Source of the DNA: Tamlana sp038148895
GTDB taxonomy: Bacteria; Bacteroidota; Bacteroidia; Flavobacteriales; Flavobacteriaceae
Length of the DNA stretch: 64,000 nucleotides
Assembly: GCA_038148895.1 (NCBI GenBank)
Contig: JBBVGQ010000001.1
Reading direction: 5' to 3' (one strand)
In this document: piece after piece, positions 8,239-17,897 of the stretch
How the letters are laid out: every line of letters starts with the position of its first letter
How positions within the stretch are numbered: the first letter of the stretch is position 1
Program-made: the position numbers and the translations under genes
Notes under the pieces: generated by a model
Databases searched by the model: none
Told to the model about the DNA's origin: nothing
Seen by the model: only the letters and a program-made list of their open reading frames with translations

Positions 8239-10308
8239 ATGAAACATATATTAACAAAAATACACTTACTAGTTTTAATTGGCTTCTGCTTTTTTAATTG
8301 TAAAACAGATCATTCTAGCTACCTTGAGTTAGCTGACGGTACTGATGGAAATTGGCTATTACATGGGTTGAATTATTCTGAAACAAGATATAGCCCTTTA
8401 AACCAGATTACCGCAACAAATATCAACGAATTGGGTTTAGACTGGAGCTTAGATTTAGGATTGAAAAGAGGCATTGAAGCCACGCCAATTGTAAAAGACG
8501 GCATTATGTACCTGACTGGCCCATGGAGTATTGTTTTTGCAATTGACCTTCGAACCCATGAAATTATCTGGAAATTTGACCCCGAAGTACCCAAAAGTTT
8601 TGGAGAAAAAGGATGTTGCGATGTCGTAAACAGAGGTGTTGCCCTATATGATAACAAAATTTACGTTGGTTCTTTTGATGGAAGATTAATTGCATTAGAC
8701 AGTAAAACTGGAAAAAAAATATGGGCCGTTTTAACAGTTGACCAATCCAAACCATACACCATTACAGGTGCGCCAAGGGTAGTTAACAATAACGTAATTA
8801 TTGGCAACGGAGGTGCCGAATTTGGAGTTAGAGGCTACTTTACAGCTTATGACGCCAATACTGGTGAGCAAAAATGGAGATTTTATACAGTACCCGGAAA
8901 CCCGTCTAAACCCTTCGAAAATGAAGCCATGGAAAAAGCTGCAAAAACGTGGACAGGCGAATGGTGGAAATTTGGTGGAGGGGGCACCGTTTGGGACGCA
9001 ATGGCCTTCGATCCCGAATTAAACTTGCTATACGTAGGCACGGGAAATGGTTCGCCATGGGATAGAAATAAAAGAAGTCCTGAAGGCGGTGATAATTTGT
9101 TCCTATCATCAATTCTTGCAATAAATCCAGATTCTGGCGAGTTGATTTGGCACTATCAAACAACCCCAGGTGATTCTTGGGATTTCACTGCTACCCAGCA
9201 CATGGTTCTCACCGATTTAAAAATTGATGAAAAAAATCGGAAAGTCATTATGCAAGCACCCAAAAATGGCTTTTTCTATGTTTTGGACAGAACCAATGGC
9301 GAATTAATTTCAGCTGAAAAAATAACTTATGTGAATTGGGCGGACAGTATTGATATTGAAACTGGCCGACCCGTAGAAACAAAATGGGCACGATACGGAC
9401 AAGCAAATGTTGATGTAGCTCCCAATTTTAATGGCGCACACAATTGGCAACCAATGGCTTATAATCCAAATTTGAACTTAGTTTACATCCCTGCTAGGGA
9501 AACGTTTTCAAACTATGGCCAGGATAGCACCTGGGTATACAACAAAAAAGGATTTGGCACTGGCGTAGGTTGGAATTTGGCTATAGGTAGTGTAGACTCC
9601 AGACCCACAATTAAAGATAAAAAAGCAACAATTTCAGGAAAGCTAATGGCCTGGGACCCAATAAAGCAGAAGCAAGTTTGGAGTGTAAAACAAGATAATA
9701 TTTGGAATGGTGGCTTATTGACAACCGCATCAAACTTGGTCTTTCAAGGCACCGCAGATGGTAAGCTAACTGCATATAATGGCATTAACGGACAATTACT
9801 TTGGGAAGCCAACCTTCAAACTGGTATCTTGGCACCACCTATTACTTATTTAGTTGACGGCGTACAATATATTACCGTTATTACCGGTTGGGGCGGTGGT
9901 TATGGCATGAAAAACAAACACACAAACTTGGTTCTGCCGGGAACAATATATACATTTAAAATTGGAGGTAAGCAGCAATTACCCGAAGCATATCCATTAT
10001 ACGAACGCGAACTTATAAACCCTCTCTGGGAGTTGGACAAAAGTAAAATTGTCGAAGGTGAAACTCTCTTTTGGCAATATTGTGGCACTTGCCATGTTGT
10101 GGCCGAAGGCGGCGGTGGGGTGGCTCCCGACCTTGGATATAGTTTTATGGTTGGTAATGATGCCTTTAAAGAGGTGGTTTTAAACGGTGCTTTGCTGACC
10201 AATGGTATGCCAAGATTCGATGACAGGTTAACAGAAGAAGATATTAAGAATATCCAGCATTATATTATTAATGTGGTATCAAATAAAAAACAAGAGACAT
10301 CAAAATAA
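8239..10308 (+). CDS. PQQ-dependent quinohemoprotein dehydrogenase with C-terminal cytochrome c domain
   Basis: 689 residues with a lipoprotein signal (GFCFFNC, Cys21). The body is an eight-bladed PQQ propeller: the vicinal cysteines Cys126-Cys127 (KGCCDVV) that stack on PQQ in this family, repeated blade motifs such as LIALDSKTGKKIW, GGGGTVWDAM and the active-site Asp315 in GDSWDFTATQ. The C-terminal cytochrome has Cys615-Cys618-His619 (YCGTCH) and a likely Met657 ligand (NGMPRF). This is the layout of quinohemoprotein alcohol dehydrogenases, which oxidize alcohols or sugar alcohols in the periplasm and pass electrons to heme. It is cotranscribed with GH2 and lies before susC, an unusual partner for a polysaccharide locus. 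The substrate is unknown. No PQQ synthesis gene is seen in the window. Confidence 0.88.
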   Translation: MKHILTKIHLLVLIGFCFFNCKTDHSSYLELADGTDGNWLLHGLNYSETRYSPLNQITATNINELGLDWSLDLGLKRGIEATPIVKDGIMYLTGPWSIVFAIDLRTHEIIWKFDPEVPKSFGEKGCCDVVNRGVALYDNKIYVGSFDGRLIALDSKTGKKIWAVLTVDQSKPYTITGAPRVVNNNVIIGNGGAEFGVRGYFTAYDANTGEQKWRFYTVPGNPSKPFENEAMEKAAKTWTGEWWKFGGGGTVWDAMAFDPELNLLYVGTGNGSPWDRNKRSPEGGDNLFLSSILAINPDSGELIWHYQTTPGDSWDFTATQHMVLTDLKIDEKNRKVIMQAPKNGFFYVLDRTNGELISAEKITYVNWADSIDIETGRPVETKWARYGQANVDVAPNFNGAHNWQPMAYNPNLNLVYIPARETFSNYGQDSTWVYNKKGFGTGVGWNLAIGSVDSRPTIKDKKATISGKLMAWDPIKQKQVWSVKQDNIWNGGLLTTASNLVFQGTADGKLTAYNGINGQLLWEANLQTGILAPPITYLVDGVQYITVITGWGGGYGMKNKHTNLVLPGTIYTFKIGGKQQLPEAYPLYERELINPLWELDKSKIVEGETLFWQYCGTCHVVAEGGGGVAPDLGYSFMVGNDAFKEVVLNGALLTNGMPRFDDRLTEEDIKNIQHYIINVVSNKKQETSK

Positions 10309-10460
10309 CCAATCTTGCTCCATCCTGTTGAAAATTTGAAAATCAAATTTCACTGTGATTTCGATCAAATTCCACACAACTGTTTGCACTTACAATATGG
10401 ACTTAAATAGCCTTCTTAATAAATAAACTAAAACCTTAAAACACAAACAAATCAAAATAA

Positions 10461-10476
10461 TTACGCAATCGGTTGT
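10461..10476 (-). promoter_or_regulatory. LacI-type operator 2 (before susC)
   Basis: Plus strand TTACGCAATCGGTTGT; its reverse complement differs from operators 1 and 3 only in the first base. The central CG and GCAA/TTG(C) halves are kept. As at operator 1, the half-site nearest the gene supplies the -33 TTG. Confidence 0.8.
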
Positions 10477-10503
10477 GTTTTTTGTTTTTATTTTATACAT
10501 TTG
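10473..10503 (+). promoter_or_regulatory. Promoter of the susCD unit
   Basis: TTG at 10473-10475, a 20-base spacer and TACATTTG at 10496-10503. This is the same spacing and the same -7 sequence as the GH2 promoter. The leader to the ATG at 10570 is about 60 bases. Confidence 0.7.
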
Positions 10504-10569
10504 GTCAATATTCTATCTATCTAGGATAATATAGAATACAAATTAAAAGAACAACTAAACTAAATTTTT

Positions 10570-13500
10570 ATGACAAAATCTTTAATTTTCAAAGATAAAC
10601 AGACAAAAAAGCTAGGGTTTTTAGCCCTAATGTTTCTGTTTTGTGCCGTTGCAAATGCTCAAATAACGGTGACGGGGGTCGTATCTGACCAAAACGGGCC
10701 CTTACCAGGGGTAAGCGTTATCTTAGATGGCACTACCAACGGTGGTGCTACAGACTTTGACGGGAAATTCACCCTGTCAAATGTGCCTTCAAATGGCAAT
10801 TTATTGTTCAGCTATATTGGTTATGTGAAACAATCGGTTGCTGTTAATGGCAGAACTACAATTAATGTGGTGATGGTTGAGGATCTACAATCTCTTGATG
10901 AAGTAGTTGTGGTTGGTTACGGAAGCATGGATCGCGCTAATGTAACAGGAGCCATTACTACGGTTGACGTTGAGGAAACCTCTAAAGTTCCCGTGCCAAA
11001 CGTGGTTGAATCATTACGAGGCCAAGTATCTGGTTTGAATATCACCAAAACTTCAGGAAAACCAGGTGCGGGTGTAACTTTTAAAATTAGAGGAACAAAT
11101 TCCCTTGGGGCCACCCCGGGAGATGTAGATGGCTCCAACCAACCAATAATTGTTGTAGATGGTGTTCCTCTTGTGGGAGGCAATATGTCTGAACTTGATT
11201 CGGATGACATCCAAAGTATAAACATCATTAAGGATGCCGGAGCTGGTGCTATCTACGGGTCAAGTGCAGCCAACGGTGTTATTTTAATAACAACCAAAAG
11301 TGGAAAAAGTGGCAAGACCCGATTTGAAGTAAGCTCATCCACAGGTTTTGTTCAGTTGGCCAATGAGGTTAAGCCCTTTAACGTTGATCGCTTCGTTCAG
11401 TTTAGAAAAGACGTTGTTGTAGATGGCAATCCTAATACCCCAATGCCAACAACACAAAGTGTTTTAGATCAAGTTGAGTTGGCCAATTATGTTGCTGGCA
11501 ATAATGTAAATTGGCTAGATTTGGTAGACAGAATTGGTTCTCAACAAAATGTAGGACTAGCAATTTCAGGAGGTACCGAAAAATCCACTTTCTACCTTAA
11601 TGCAGACATGTATAACGAAAAAGGTATTCTTAGGGAATCTGATTATAAAAGATATTCCTTAAGATTTAATGCCGATTTACAAGCTACCAATAGAATAAAA
11701 ATTGGTGCGAGAGTACAGCTTTCAAAAAGCTTTGCAGATGAGACCTCTGAAGCACTCAGCTCTATTGATGGATACGAAAACGCAGCCTTTGCGCCATTAT
11801 TGGAAGCCAGCCCTCTTGGAAGTATTTACGATAGTGAAGGTAATACCACTAAGTTTGTAACAAACGATTTATTTGCTTTAAATCCATTGCATAAATTCAA
11901 CGAATCAATCGCCGATAGAAAAGTAACGCGTTCATACATCAATCCTTATATTGAAATTGATTTGTTTGAAGGCTTAAAATACACTTTGAACAGTTATGCC
12001 GAAAACAGAAATGAATTTTATGGTCTTTTTAGGTCGTCAAATTATGAGGACAACAAACCAAACCACGGGCAAATAATCAACGAAGAAGGCACAACCTATT
12101 TATTGGATAATATTTTCAACTACAAAAAAGAATTTGGCGACCATGGCATTGATGCAACATTGGTTTTCGGTTTCCAAAAGTATGAGATGCAAGGCTCAGA
12201 CAACACCGCAGACTATTTACCATCCGACTTACTTGGTTACAATGCTATAGGCGGTGCTCCTCAAAACGAACAAGCATTAGATTATTACACCGATGAATGG
12301 GGAAAATACTATCAAGTAGGTAGGTTAGGTTATAACTATGACAGTCGCTATAGTATTACCGCAACAATACGAAGAGACGGATCTTCCAAATTTGGCCCTA
12401 ATAACAGATATGGTATATTTCCTTCAATCTCTGGTGCTTGGAATATCCATAACGAGGCATTTTGGGGAGACAACAACAAAATTAACAACCTAAAACTAAG
12501 GCTGAGCTACGGTACCTTGGGTAACGACAATATCCCAACATACTTATACAGACAGGGATCCAGAGTGGTAACGCTTACCAACGGAAACACCACTTTTACA
12601 ACGTCTAATATTGGCACAAACCCAAACCTAAAATGGGAAACCAGTAAGCAAATAAATGTTGGTGTAGATTTTGGTTTATTCAACAATATTGTAACTGGCT
12701 CTATTGAAGCTTATTCAACTAAAACTACCGATTTGTTATTATTTCAGTCCATTCCTGGGGCACTAAACAACGGTATTACAAGCTATCCTTCAAATATAGG
12801 AGAAACAGAAAACAAAGGTATTGAAATAGGCCTTAAGGCTAACATATTAGACAAAGGTGATTTCTCATGGAATGCAGGAATTAATTGGACGAGCAATAAG
12901 GTTAAAATTGTTAGGTTGAATGAAGTTGGTCCTAACGGAGAACCAGTTGATAATCCAGCTAACGGATGGTTCATTGGCCAAGACCCGCAAGTAATTTATG
13001 ATTTTGATTACGAAGGAGTTTATCAAACTGGTGAAACACCTTCTTTAACCCAATTTGGTGAAGTTCCAGAACCTGGCGATGCCAAAATTAGAGATGTAAA
13101 TGGCGATGGCAACATAGATTTTGATGATAGAACATTTATAGGAAGTCCAAATCCAGAATGGTATGGAAGCATCAACAACGTTTTTAAATACAAAAATTTC
13201 GAACTTTCCGTGCTTATTGAAACCGTTCAAGGTGCTACACAAAGAAATTCCCTTTATGGAAGGTACGATCAAGCCAGATATAATGCAATCGCAGTAGATT
13301 ACTGGACCCCAACCAACCCAAGCAATGAGTTTCCAAGAGTTGGTGCAAATTCTCCGTTCTCTGGCGCTTTTGCAAACGCCATTAGAGTTCAAGACGCATC
13401 ATTTGTAGCTTTGAGAAACGTATCTTTTGGTTATTCTTTAGATGATAATATTATTAAGAAAACACCTTTTACAAGTATTTCTTTCTTTGTCAGAGGGAAT

Positions 13501-13611
13501 AATTTGAAATATTGGACAGACTTTAAGAATGCATATTCTCCAGAAAACACGACTACAGGACAATATCCAGTAAGCAAAATTTGGACAATAGGGACTAAAA
13601 TTTCATTTTAA
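10570..13611 (+). CDS. SusC-like TonB-dependent outer-membrane transporter
   Basis: 1013 residues. A signal peptide (ends near AVANAQ) is followed by a carboxypeptidase-D-like beta domain (about 31-110), the linker LDEVVVVGYG typical of the SusC/RagA family, a plug (VVESLRGQVSGL, IIVVDGVPL, AGAIYGSSAANGVILITTK) and a barrel that ends in Phe. SusC proteins import oligosaccharides with TonB energy, capped by their SusD lipoprotein. The gene starts the unit susC-susD-binding protein and is preceded by operator 2. Given GH10, GH30 and GH67 around it, xylo-oligosaccharides with glucuronate branches are the likely cargo. Confidence 0.96.
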   Translation: MTKSLIFKDKQTKKLGFLALMFLFCAVANAQITVTGVVSDQNGPLPGVSVILDGTTNGGATDFDGKFTLSNVPSNGNLLFSYIGYVKQSVAVNGRTTINVVMVEDLQSLDEVVVVGYGSMDRANVTGAITTVDVEETSKVPVPNVVESLRGQVSGLNITKTSGKPGAGVTFKIRGTNSLGATPGDVDGSNQPIIVVDGVPLVGGNMSELDSDDIQSINIIKDAGAGAIYGSSAANGVILITTKSGKSGKTRFEVSSSTGFVQLANEVKPFNVDRFVQFRKDVVVDGNPNTPMPTTQSVLDQVELANYVAGNNVNWLDLVDRIGSQQNVGLAISGGTEKSTFYLNADMYNEKGILRESDYKRYSLRFNADLQATNRIKIGARVQLSKSFADETSEALSSIDGYENAAFAPLLEASPLGSIYDSEGNTTKFVTNDLFALNPLHKFNESIADRKVTRSYINPYIEIDLFEGLKYTLNSYAENRNEFYGLFRSSNYEDNKPNHGQIINEEGTTYLLDNIFNYKKEFGDHGIDATLVFGFQKYEMQGSDNTADYLPSDLLGYNAIGGAPQNEQALDYYTDEWGKYYQVGRLGYNYDSRYSITATIRRDGSSKFGPNNRYGIFPSISGAWNIHNEAFWGDNNKINNLKLRLSYGTLGNDNIPTYLYRQGSRVVTLTNGNTTFTTSNIGTNPNLKWETSKQINVGVDFGLFNNIVTGSIEAYSTKTTDLLLFQSIPGALNNGITSYPSNIGETENKGIEIGLKANILDKGDFSWNAGINWTSNKVKIVRLNEVGPNGEPVDNPANGWFIGQDPQVIYDFDYEGVYQTGETPSLTQFGEVPEPGDAKIRDVNGDGNIDFDDRTFIGSPNPEWYGSINNVFKYKNFELSVLIETVQGATQRNSLYGRYDQARYNAIAVDYWTPTNPSNEFPRVGANSPFSGAFANAIRVQDASFVALRNVSFGYSLDDNIIKKTPFTSISFFVRGNNLKYWTDFKNAYSPENTTTGQYPVSKIWTIGTKISF

Positions 13612-13622
13612 AAAAAGCAACT

Positions 13623-15188
13623 ATGAAAAAATATATTAAATACACAATAGCATTAGTGGTCTTAATTTCTTCATTTAGTTGTGAAGAAGCGATTTTAGAC
13701 CTAGAAGAACGAGATGGTATTCCTGCAGAAATTTTAGCTGGAACAGAACAAGGAGTAGAAGCATTGTTAGCAGAAGCCTTTGAAGGACTTAAAACCATAC
13801 ATAGTAATCCGGACATATCATTGTATAAACAATGTGGTACAGATATAGCTGGATCTGGCACCAATATGGGCGACGTGCCTGCTCATGCAATGCGTGGCAT
13901 GAATGAATATACCGAGGGTTTATCGGCAGTTAGTGAATCTATTGAAACACTATGGAACACTTATTATACCGCAATTGCAAAATGTAATTCTGTTGTTGTG
14001 GGTGTTACTTCGGTACAAGAACCTAGCGCAACTTTATTGGATTATCTTGGACAAGCTTACACTTTAAGAGCGTATGCCTACCTTGAACTTGTTAGACGTT
14101 GGGACAACATTGTAATTAGTGAACCTACAGACCCCAACGCACCTCCTGTATTTTCAGCAACTCAAGCGACCAAAGAAGCTTTATATACTCTTATAATATC
14201 AGATTTAGAAACCGCTATACCCATCTTAAAAAAGAGATCTGAAAATGGCAACGTTTTAGCTCCTTCAAAAGGATTGGCCAACATGCTATTGGCAGAAGCC
14301 AATTTAGACATGGGTAATTGGCAAGCAGCAGCTACAGCGGCAGATATTGTAATTAACGAAGGGTCTTATCAATTACAAAATTTAGATTATATCTTCGGAT
14401 TGGAAGGTGGCAAATCTGGAGAAGAAAACAATACAGAATTGGTGTTCTCATGGGGTTTTACTAAAGATGTTCCAGACATCTTTCAATATACATCGGTACA
14501 TTACAACTCACTTTATGACAGGTTAGATGGAATTGCACGTACCATGGCACAAGGGGGAAGACCATGGGGACGTTTCTCTCCTACAGATTATTATTGGTCG
14601 CTTTTTGACAATGAAGATGGCCGCTTACAAGCCTGGCACAAATTGGAATACTATTTTGATGATGCTGCCAATTTGCCTAGCGGAAGAGCGTTAGGAGACA
14701 TTGCCACAGAACAAGATTTAATCAATCAATTTGGCAATGACCCAATTAGAATACATTACTTAGATCCTGTTCCTACAAAATTTTGGGAAGACAGCCAATA
14801 TGGCAGATCTATCGCGGAAGGTGAAGGCTGGAGAAACATTATTGTATACAGGTTATCGAACGCTTATCTTTTGGCTGCTGAAGCCTATTGGAGGCTCAAT
14901 CAAATAGGTACAGCTGCTGCTAGGCTGAACACTTTAAGAGAACGCGCATATGGAGACAACGCGCACAACTTTGCCTCAGTGGATATGGAGACCATCATCG
15001 AAGAACATGCCAGAGAACTTGGGCACGAAGGGCACCGTTGGGCATTCTTAAAACGCCTAGGCATACTCCGTCAGCGTGCCGTTTTGTACAACCCTAGTGC
15101 TTCAGGAATGCAGGACAAAAACGAGCGTTGGCCAATACCACAATCTTTTATAGATTTAACAGGTATTAATCAAAACACAAACTATTAA
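13623..15188 (+). CDS. SusD/RagB-like glycan-binding lipoprotein
   Basis: 521 residues, starting 11 bases after susC. Lipoprotein signal with Cys20 followed by acidic residues (CEEAILDLEE), the pattern associated with surface exposure in Flavobacteriia. The N-terminal half has the TPR-like helices of SusD (QAYTLRAYAYLELVRRWD, KGLANMLLAEANLDMGNW), and the C-terminal part has the family hallmark near EHARELGHEGHRW. It forms the lid of the SusC barrel and selects the oligosaccharide. Confidence in family is high; specificity is inferred from neighbours. Confidence 0.95.
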   Translation: MKKYIKYTIALVVLISSFSCEEAILDLEERDGIPAEILAGTEQGVEALLAEAFEGLKTIHSNPDISLYKQCGTDIAGSGTNMGDVPAHAMRGMNEYTEGLSAVSESIETLWNTYYTAIAKCNSVVVGVTSVQEPSATLLDYLGQAYTLRAYAYLELVRRWDNIVISEPTDPNAPPVFSATQATKEALYTLIISDLETAIPILKKRSENGNVLAPSKGLANMLLAEANLDMGNWQAAATAADIVINEGSYQLQNLDYIFGLEGGKSGEENNTELVFSWGFTKDVPDIFQYTSVHYNSLYDRLDGIARTMAQGGRPWGRFSPTDYYWSLFDNEDGRLQAWHKLEYYFDDAANLPSGRALGDIATEQDLINQFGNDPIRIHYLDPVPTKFWEDSQYGRSIAEGEGWRNIIVYRLSNAYLLAAEAYWRLNQIGTAAARLNTLRERAYGDNAHNFASVDMETIIEEHARELGHEGHRWAFLKRLGILRQRAVLYNPSASGMQDKNERWPIPQSFIDLTGINQNTNY

Positions 15189-15204
15189 TATAAAAGCTAA
15201 GAAA

Positions 15205-16419
15205 ATGAATAATAGATATTTAACATTATTGATTGTTTTTATATTTTCTTTAACAACCCTTACAAGTTGCGAAGATAAAGATGATATAAACATAAAAGGT
15301 TCTGTTGATGCTGCAATAAGCAGTGTTACACCTTCTGAAGCAAAACCAAATTACCCTATAACTTTAAGTGGTAATGGGTTTAGCAACTTAAAAGAAGTAT
15401 TCTTTAACAACACACAAGTTTTGGATTTTGCATTGGTTGACGATAACACAATAAATTTATCTGTACCCAACGGAACACCTGTAGGTGACGCATTGATAAC
15501 GTTAGTATATAGCGATAATGCAAGAGTTTCTGCAACTTTCAACGTTTTGGTTTCCGAACCACCTACGGTAACAAGCTATGCAAACGTTCAAGACGCCAAT
15601 AACATTTCATTTGAAGGCATTAATTTTTTCGATTTAACCATAACATTAAATGGAGAAGAAGTAACACCTAATGTAAATAGCAACCAAACTCAATTAAGCT
15701 TTATGCCTCCATCTGGTGTGAAAAATAAGCTTTCGGGCACCCTTAAAATTTCAAACTTAGATGGTTTTGAAAACTTTAAATACGTTTACACTGGAGATAA
15801 AATTTATTTCTTCAAGGAAGGCTCTTATAGTACTTCGGTAATTGAAGATTGGGATGGGAATGGCGTTGGTGCAACTTGGGATGGACCACACAGTGGAGTT
15901 ACCACAGATGCAGGTGTAAAAAGCAGCGGACCAACCGGTTCCTACCTAAAAATGACCTCAAGCGGAGAATCTTGGGGAGGCGGATATGAGTTTGGTGGTG
16001 TAAGCTACGGCTTGCCAGAAGGAGTTAGAGGCAAAAATTTTTATGTTTTGGCAGATATGAAGTTTAACAACACCTCTGCGACTGGAGTTTATATGATCAT
16101 ACAATTGGAAGGTGCCGATCCGCAAGTTATTTTTTATGGAGATGATTTACCCGAGTATACAGCAAACCCTATGTTTTGGAGCTCAATACCTATTGACCCT
16201 GAAAACGCAACGGGTGAATGGCAGACCATAGCATGGAGTCAGTATTACGATTTTGGCCCACGTTATAGAAACCATGTAGATAAAACAGCAGCCGACTACC
16301 CTCAAAACGAGCTGAGACCGGAAGATTCTGATAATTTAGCTACATTTAAGATTCAAGTTCCCAATGATGGCTTAGTAGATGTAGATATAGACAATGTACG
16401 TATAGTTTACTTTAATTAA
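15205..16419 (+). CDS. Surface glycan-binding lipoprotein with IPT/TIG domains (SusE/F position)
   Basis: 404 residues with a lipoprotein signal (TTLTSC, Cys22) and an acidic start (CEDKDD) that suggests surface display. Two IPT/TIG-like beta-sandwiches follow (about 35-115 and 118-195; ISSVTPSEAKPNYPITLSG is typical). The C-terminal 200 residues are rich in Trp, Tyr and Gly (DWDGNGVGATWDGPHSG) and resemble a carbohydrate-binding module. In xylan loci this position is usually taken by a xylan-binding surface protein that keeps the polymer near SusCD. It starts 16 bases after susD, and a hairpin follows it. Confidence 0.8.
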   Translation: MNNRYLTLLIVFIFSLTTLTSCEDKDDINIKGSVDAAISSVTPSEAKPNYPITLSGNGFSNLKEVFFNNTQVLDFALVDDNTINLSVPNGTPVGDALITLVYSDNARVSATFNVLVSEPPTVTSYANVQDANNISFEGINFFDLTITLNGEEVTPNVNSNQTQLSFMPPSGVKNKLSGTLKISNLDGFENFKYVYTGDKIYFFKEGSYSTSVIEDWDGNGVGATWDGPHSGVTTDAGVKSSGPTGSYLKMTSSGESWGGGYEFGGVSYGLPEGVRGKNFYVLADMKFNNTSATGVYMIIQLEGADPQVIFYGDDLPEYTANPMFWSSIPIDPENATGEWQTIAWSQYYDFGPRYRNHVDKTAADYPQNELRPEDSDNLATFKIQVPNDGLVDVDIDNVRIVYFN

Positions 16420-16437
16420 GTTGTTTGTTTTAGTTTG

Positions 16438-16464
16438 ATAAACCGCCTTTACAAGGCGGTTTAT
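16438..16464 (+). terminator. Hairpin between glycan-binding protein and GH30 gene
   Basis: A 12-base stem (16438-16449 with 16453-16464) with a 3-base loop, followed by an AT-rich run rather than a clean T tract. It may partly end susCD transcription or protect the 3' end, lowering GH30 expression relative to susCD. Confidence 0.65.
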
Positions 16465-16500
16465 TTAATTATAACCACCACGTAAAAACTAAAAACAATT

Positions 16501-17802
16501 ATGACAAAAATGATTTTAATAGCTTTATGCTTAGCAACTTCTTGCTTTTTCTTAAATAGTTGTAGCAATTCAAATGATGAAGGCGGTGACACACGAGTCA
16601 CCCCTGCAAAAGTATTTACAATTGACACAAGCATTAAATATCAAACCATAACTGGTTTTGGTGGGGCCAATAGAATGTGGACCTCAGAAAACTTAAGTAC
16701 TTCAGAAGTCCAAAACATATTTGGGACAGCCGATACAGAACTTGGCTTAACTATTTTTCGGGAAAGAATACCACCTGTCCAGGCAGATTGGACTATAATG
16801 TTACCAACATTAAAAGCCGTTCAAGCCAAAGGTATTAAAATTTTAGCATCGCCTTGGTCACCTCCAGCCAACTTAAAAAGCAATAATGATTTAGTTGGTG
16901 GGCATCTTCTGCCAGAAAACTACGAAGCCTACAAAAACCATTTAAATGATTACATAAGCTTTATGGCAAATAATGGTGTTACCATTTACGCCATTTCAAT
17001 TCAAAACGAACCAGACATACAGGTATCCTATGAATCCTGCGATTGGACAGCTACGCAAATGGCAGATTACATTAAAGCATATGGTAGCCAAATAAATGCA
17101 AAAATAGTTGCCCCAGAATCATTTAAATTTGACCAATCTTATGTTAATGCGTTATTCAACGATACTGAAGTTATCAATAATTTAGATATAGTTGGAGGCC
17201 ATATTTATGGTTCTGGATTGGACTTTATATCTAAGGCAGAACAAAATGATAAAGAAATCTGGATGACAGAATATCTCTTAAACTTAAATACTGGAAATGC
17301 CGGAGCACCAGCCTGGAGTTTATATGGTGAAGATATTATATGGAATGAAACTTTAACGATGCTAGAAACCATCCATAAAGCCATGGATTTTAATTGGAAC
17401 GCATATATATGGTGGTACATTAAACGGTATTATTCATTTATAGGAGATGGCACCCAAGGCACAGAAAGTGGTAAAATTCTAAAGCGTGGTTATGCATTTT
17501 CCCACTTTTCAAAATATGTAAGACCAGGCTATGTTAGAGTACAAGTAAACAATGAAGATAACGTGGATTTAAAAGTAACTGCTTACGAAAGCAACACTGA
17601 AATTGTTATAGAAATTTTAAATACCAGTTCATTAAACACCGATAAAGTACAATTTAAAGTGCCTTCAATGAGTTCAGCTATGGCTTACCAAAGTACTTTA
17701 GAAAAGAATAGAGAACCAATTGCATTAACCACTAATACAGACAACGTTCAATTTAGTTTTGTCCCAAAAAAAAGCATAACAACAGTTATAGTGAAAAAAT
17801 AA
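16501..17802 (+). CDS. GH30 family endo-xylanase (glucuronoxylanase-like), lipoprotein
   Basis: 433 residues; lipoprotein Cys21 followed by SNSNDEGGD, an acidic segment that suggests surface export. GH30 motifs: QTITGFGGANRMW at the start, acid/base Glu170 in IQNEPD and nucleophile Glu257 in WMTEYLL, plus a C-terminal beta side domain. GH30 subfamily 8 and 7 enzymes cut beta-1,4-xylan, and subfamily 8 recognises a glucuronate branch two sugars away. I cannot verify the Arg that binds glucuronate without alignment, so the subfamily is an inference. It lies after the susCD group, behind a hairpin, and ends convergently with the GH43 gene. Confidence 0.88.
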   Translation: MTKMILIALCLATSCFFLNSCSNSNDEGGDTRVTPAKVFTIDTSIKYQTITGFGGANRMWTSENLSTSEVQNIFGTADTELGLTIFRERIPPVQADWTIMLPTLKAVQAKGIKILASPWSPPANLKSNNDLVGGHLLPENYEAYKNHLNDYISFMANNGVTIYAISIQNEPDIQVSYESCDWTATQMADYIKAYGSQINAKIVAPESFKFDQSYVNALFNDTEVINNLDIVGGHIYGSGLDFISKAEQNDKEIWMTEYLLNLNTGNAGAPAWSLYGEDIIWNETLTMLETIHKAMDFNWNAYIWWYIKRYYSFIGDGTQGTESGKILKRGYAFSHFSKYVRPGYVRVQVNNEDNVDLKVTAYESNTEIVIEILNTSSLNTDKVQFKVPSMSSAMAYQSTLEKNREPIALTTNTDNVQFSFVPKKSITTVIVKK

Positions 17803-17830
17803 ACACAATAGATTATGGTGCAAATCAACA

Positions 17831-17874
17831 AATAGCACCTTTAAGTATAGTTTTTTATACTTAAAGGTGCTATT
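17831..17874. terminator. Bidirectional terminator between convergent GH30 and GH43 genes
   Basis: A perfect 19-base stem (17831-17849 with 17856-17874) closes a 6-base loop, with T-rich flanks on the plus side. Placed between convergent genes, it can end both transcripts. Confidence 0.85.
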
Positions 17875-17897
17875 TTATTAATCTGATTATATCCTCA

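Noticed and set aside
10329..10352. Hairpin-like TGAAAATTTGA/TCAAATTTCA after the quinoprotein gene
   Set aside because: AT-only stem with a bulge and no T run after it; too weak to call a terminator.
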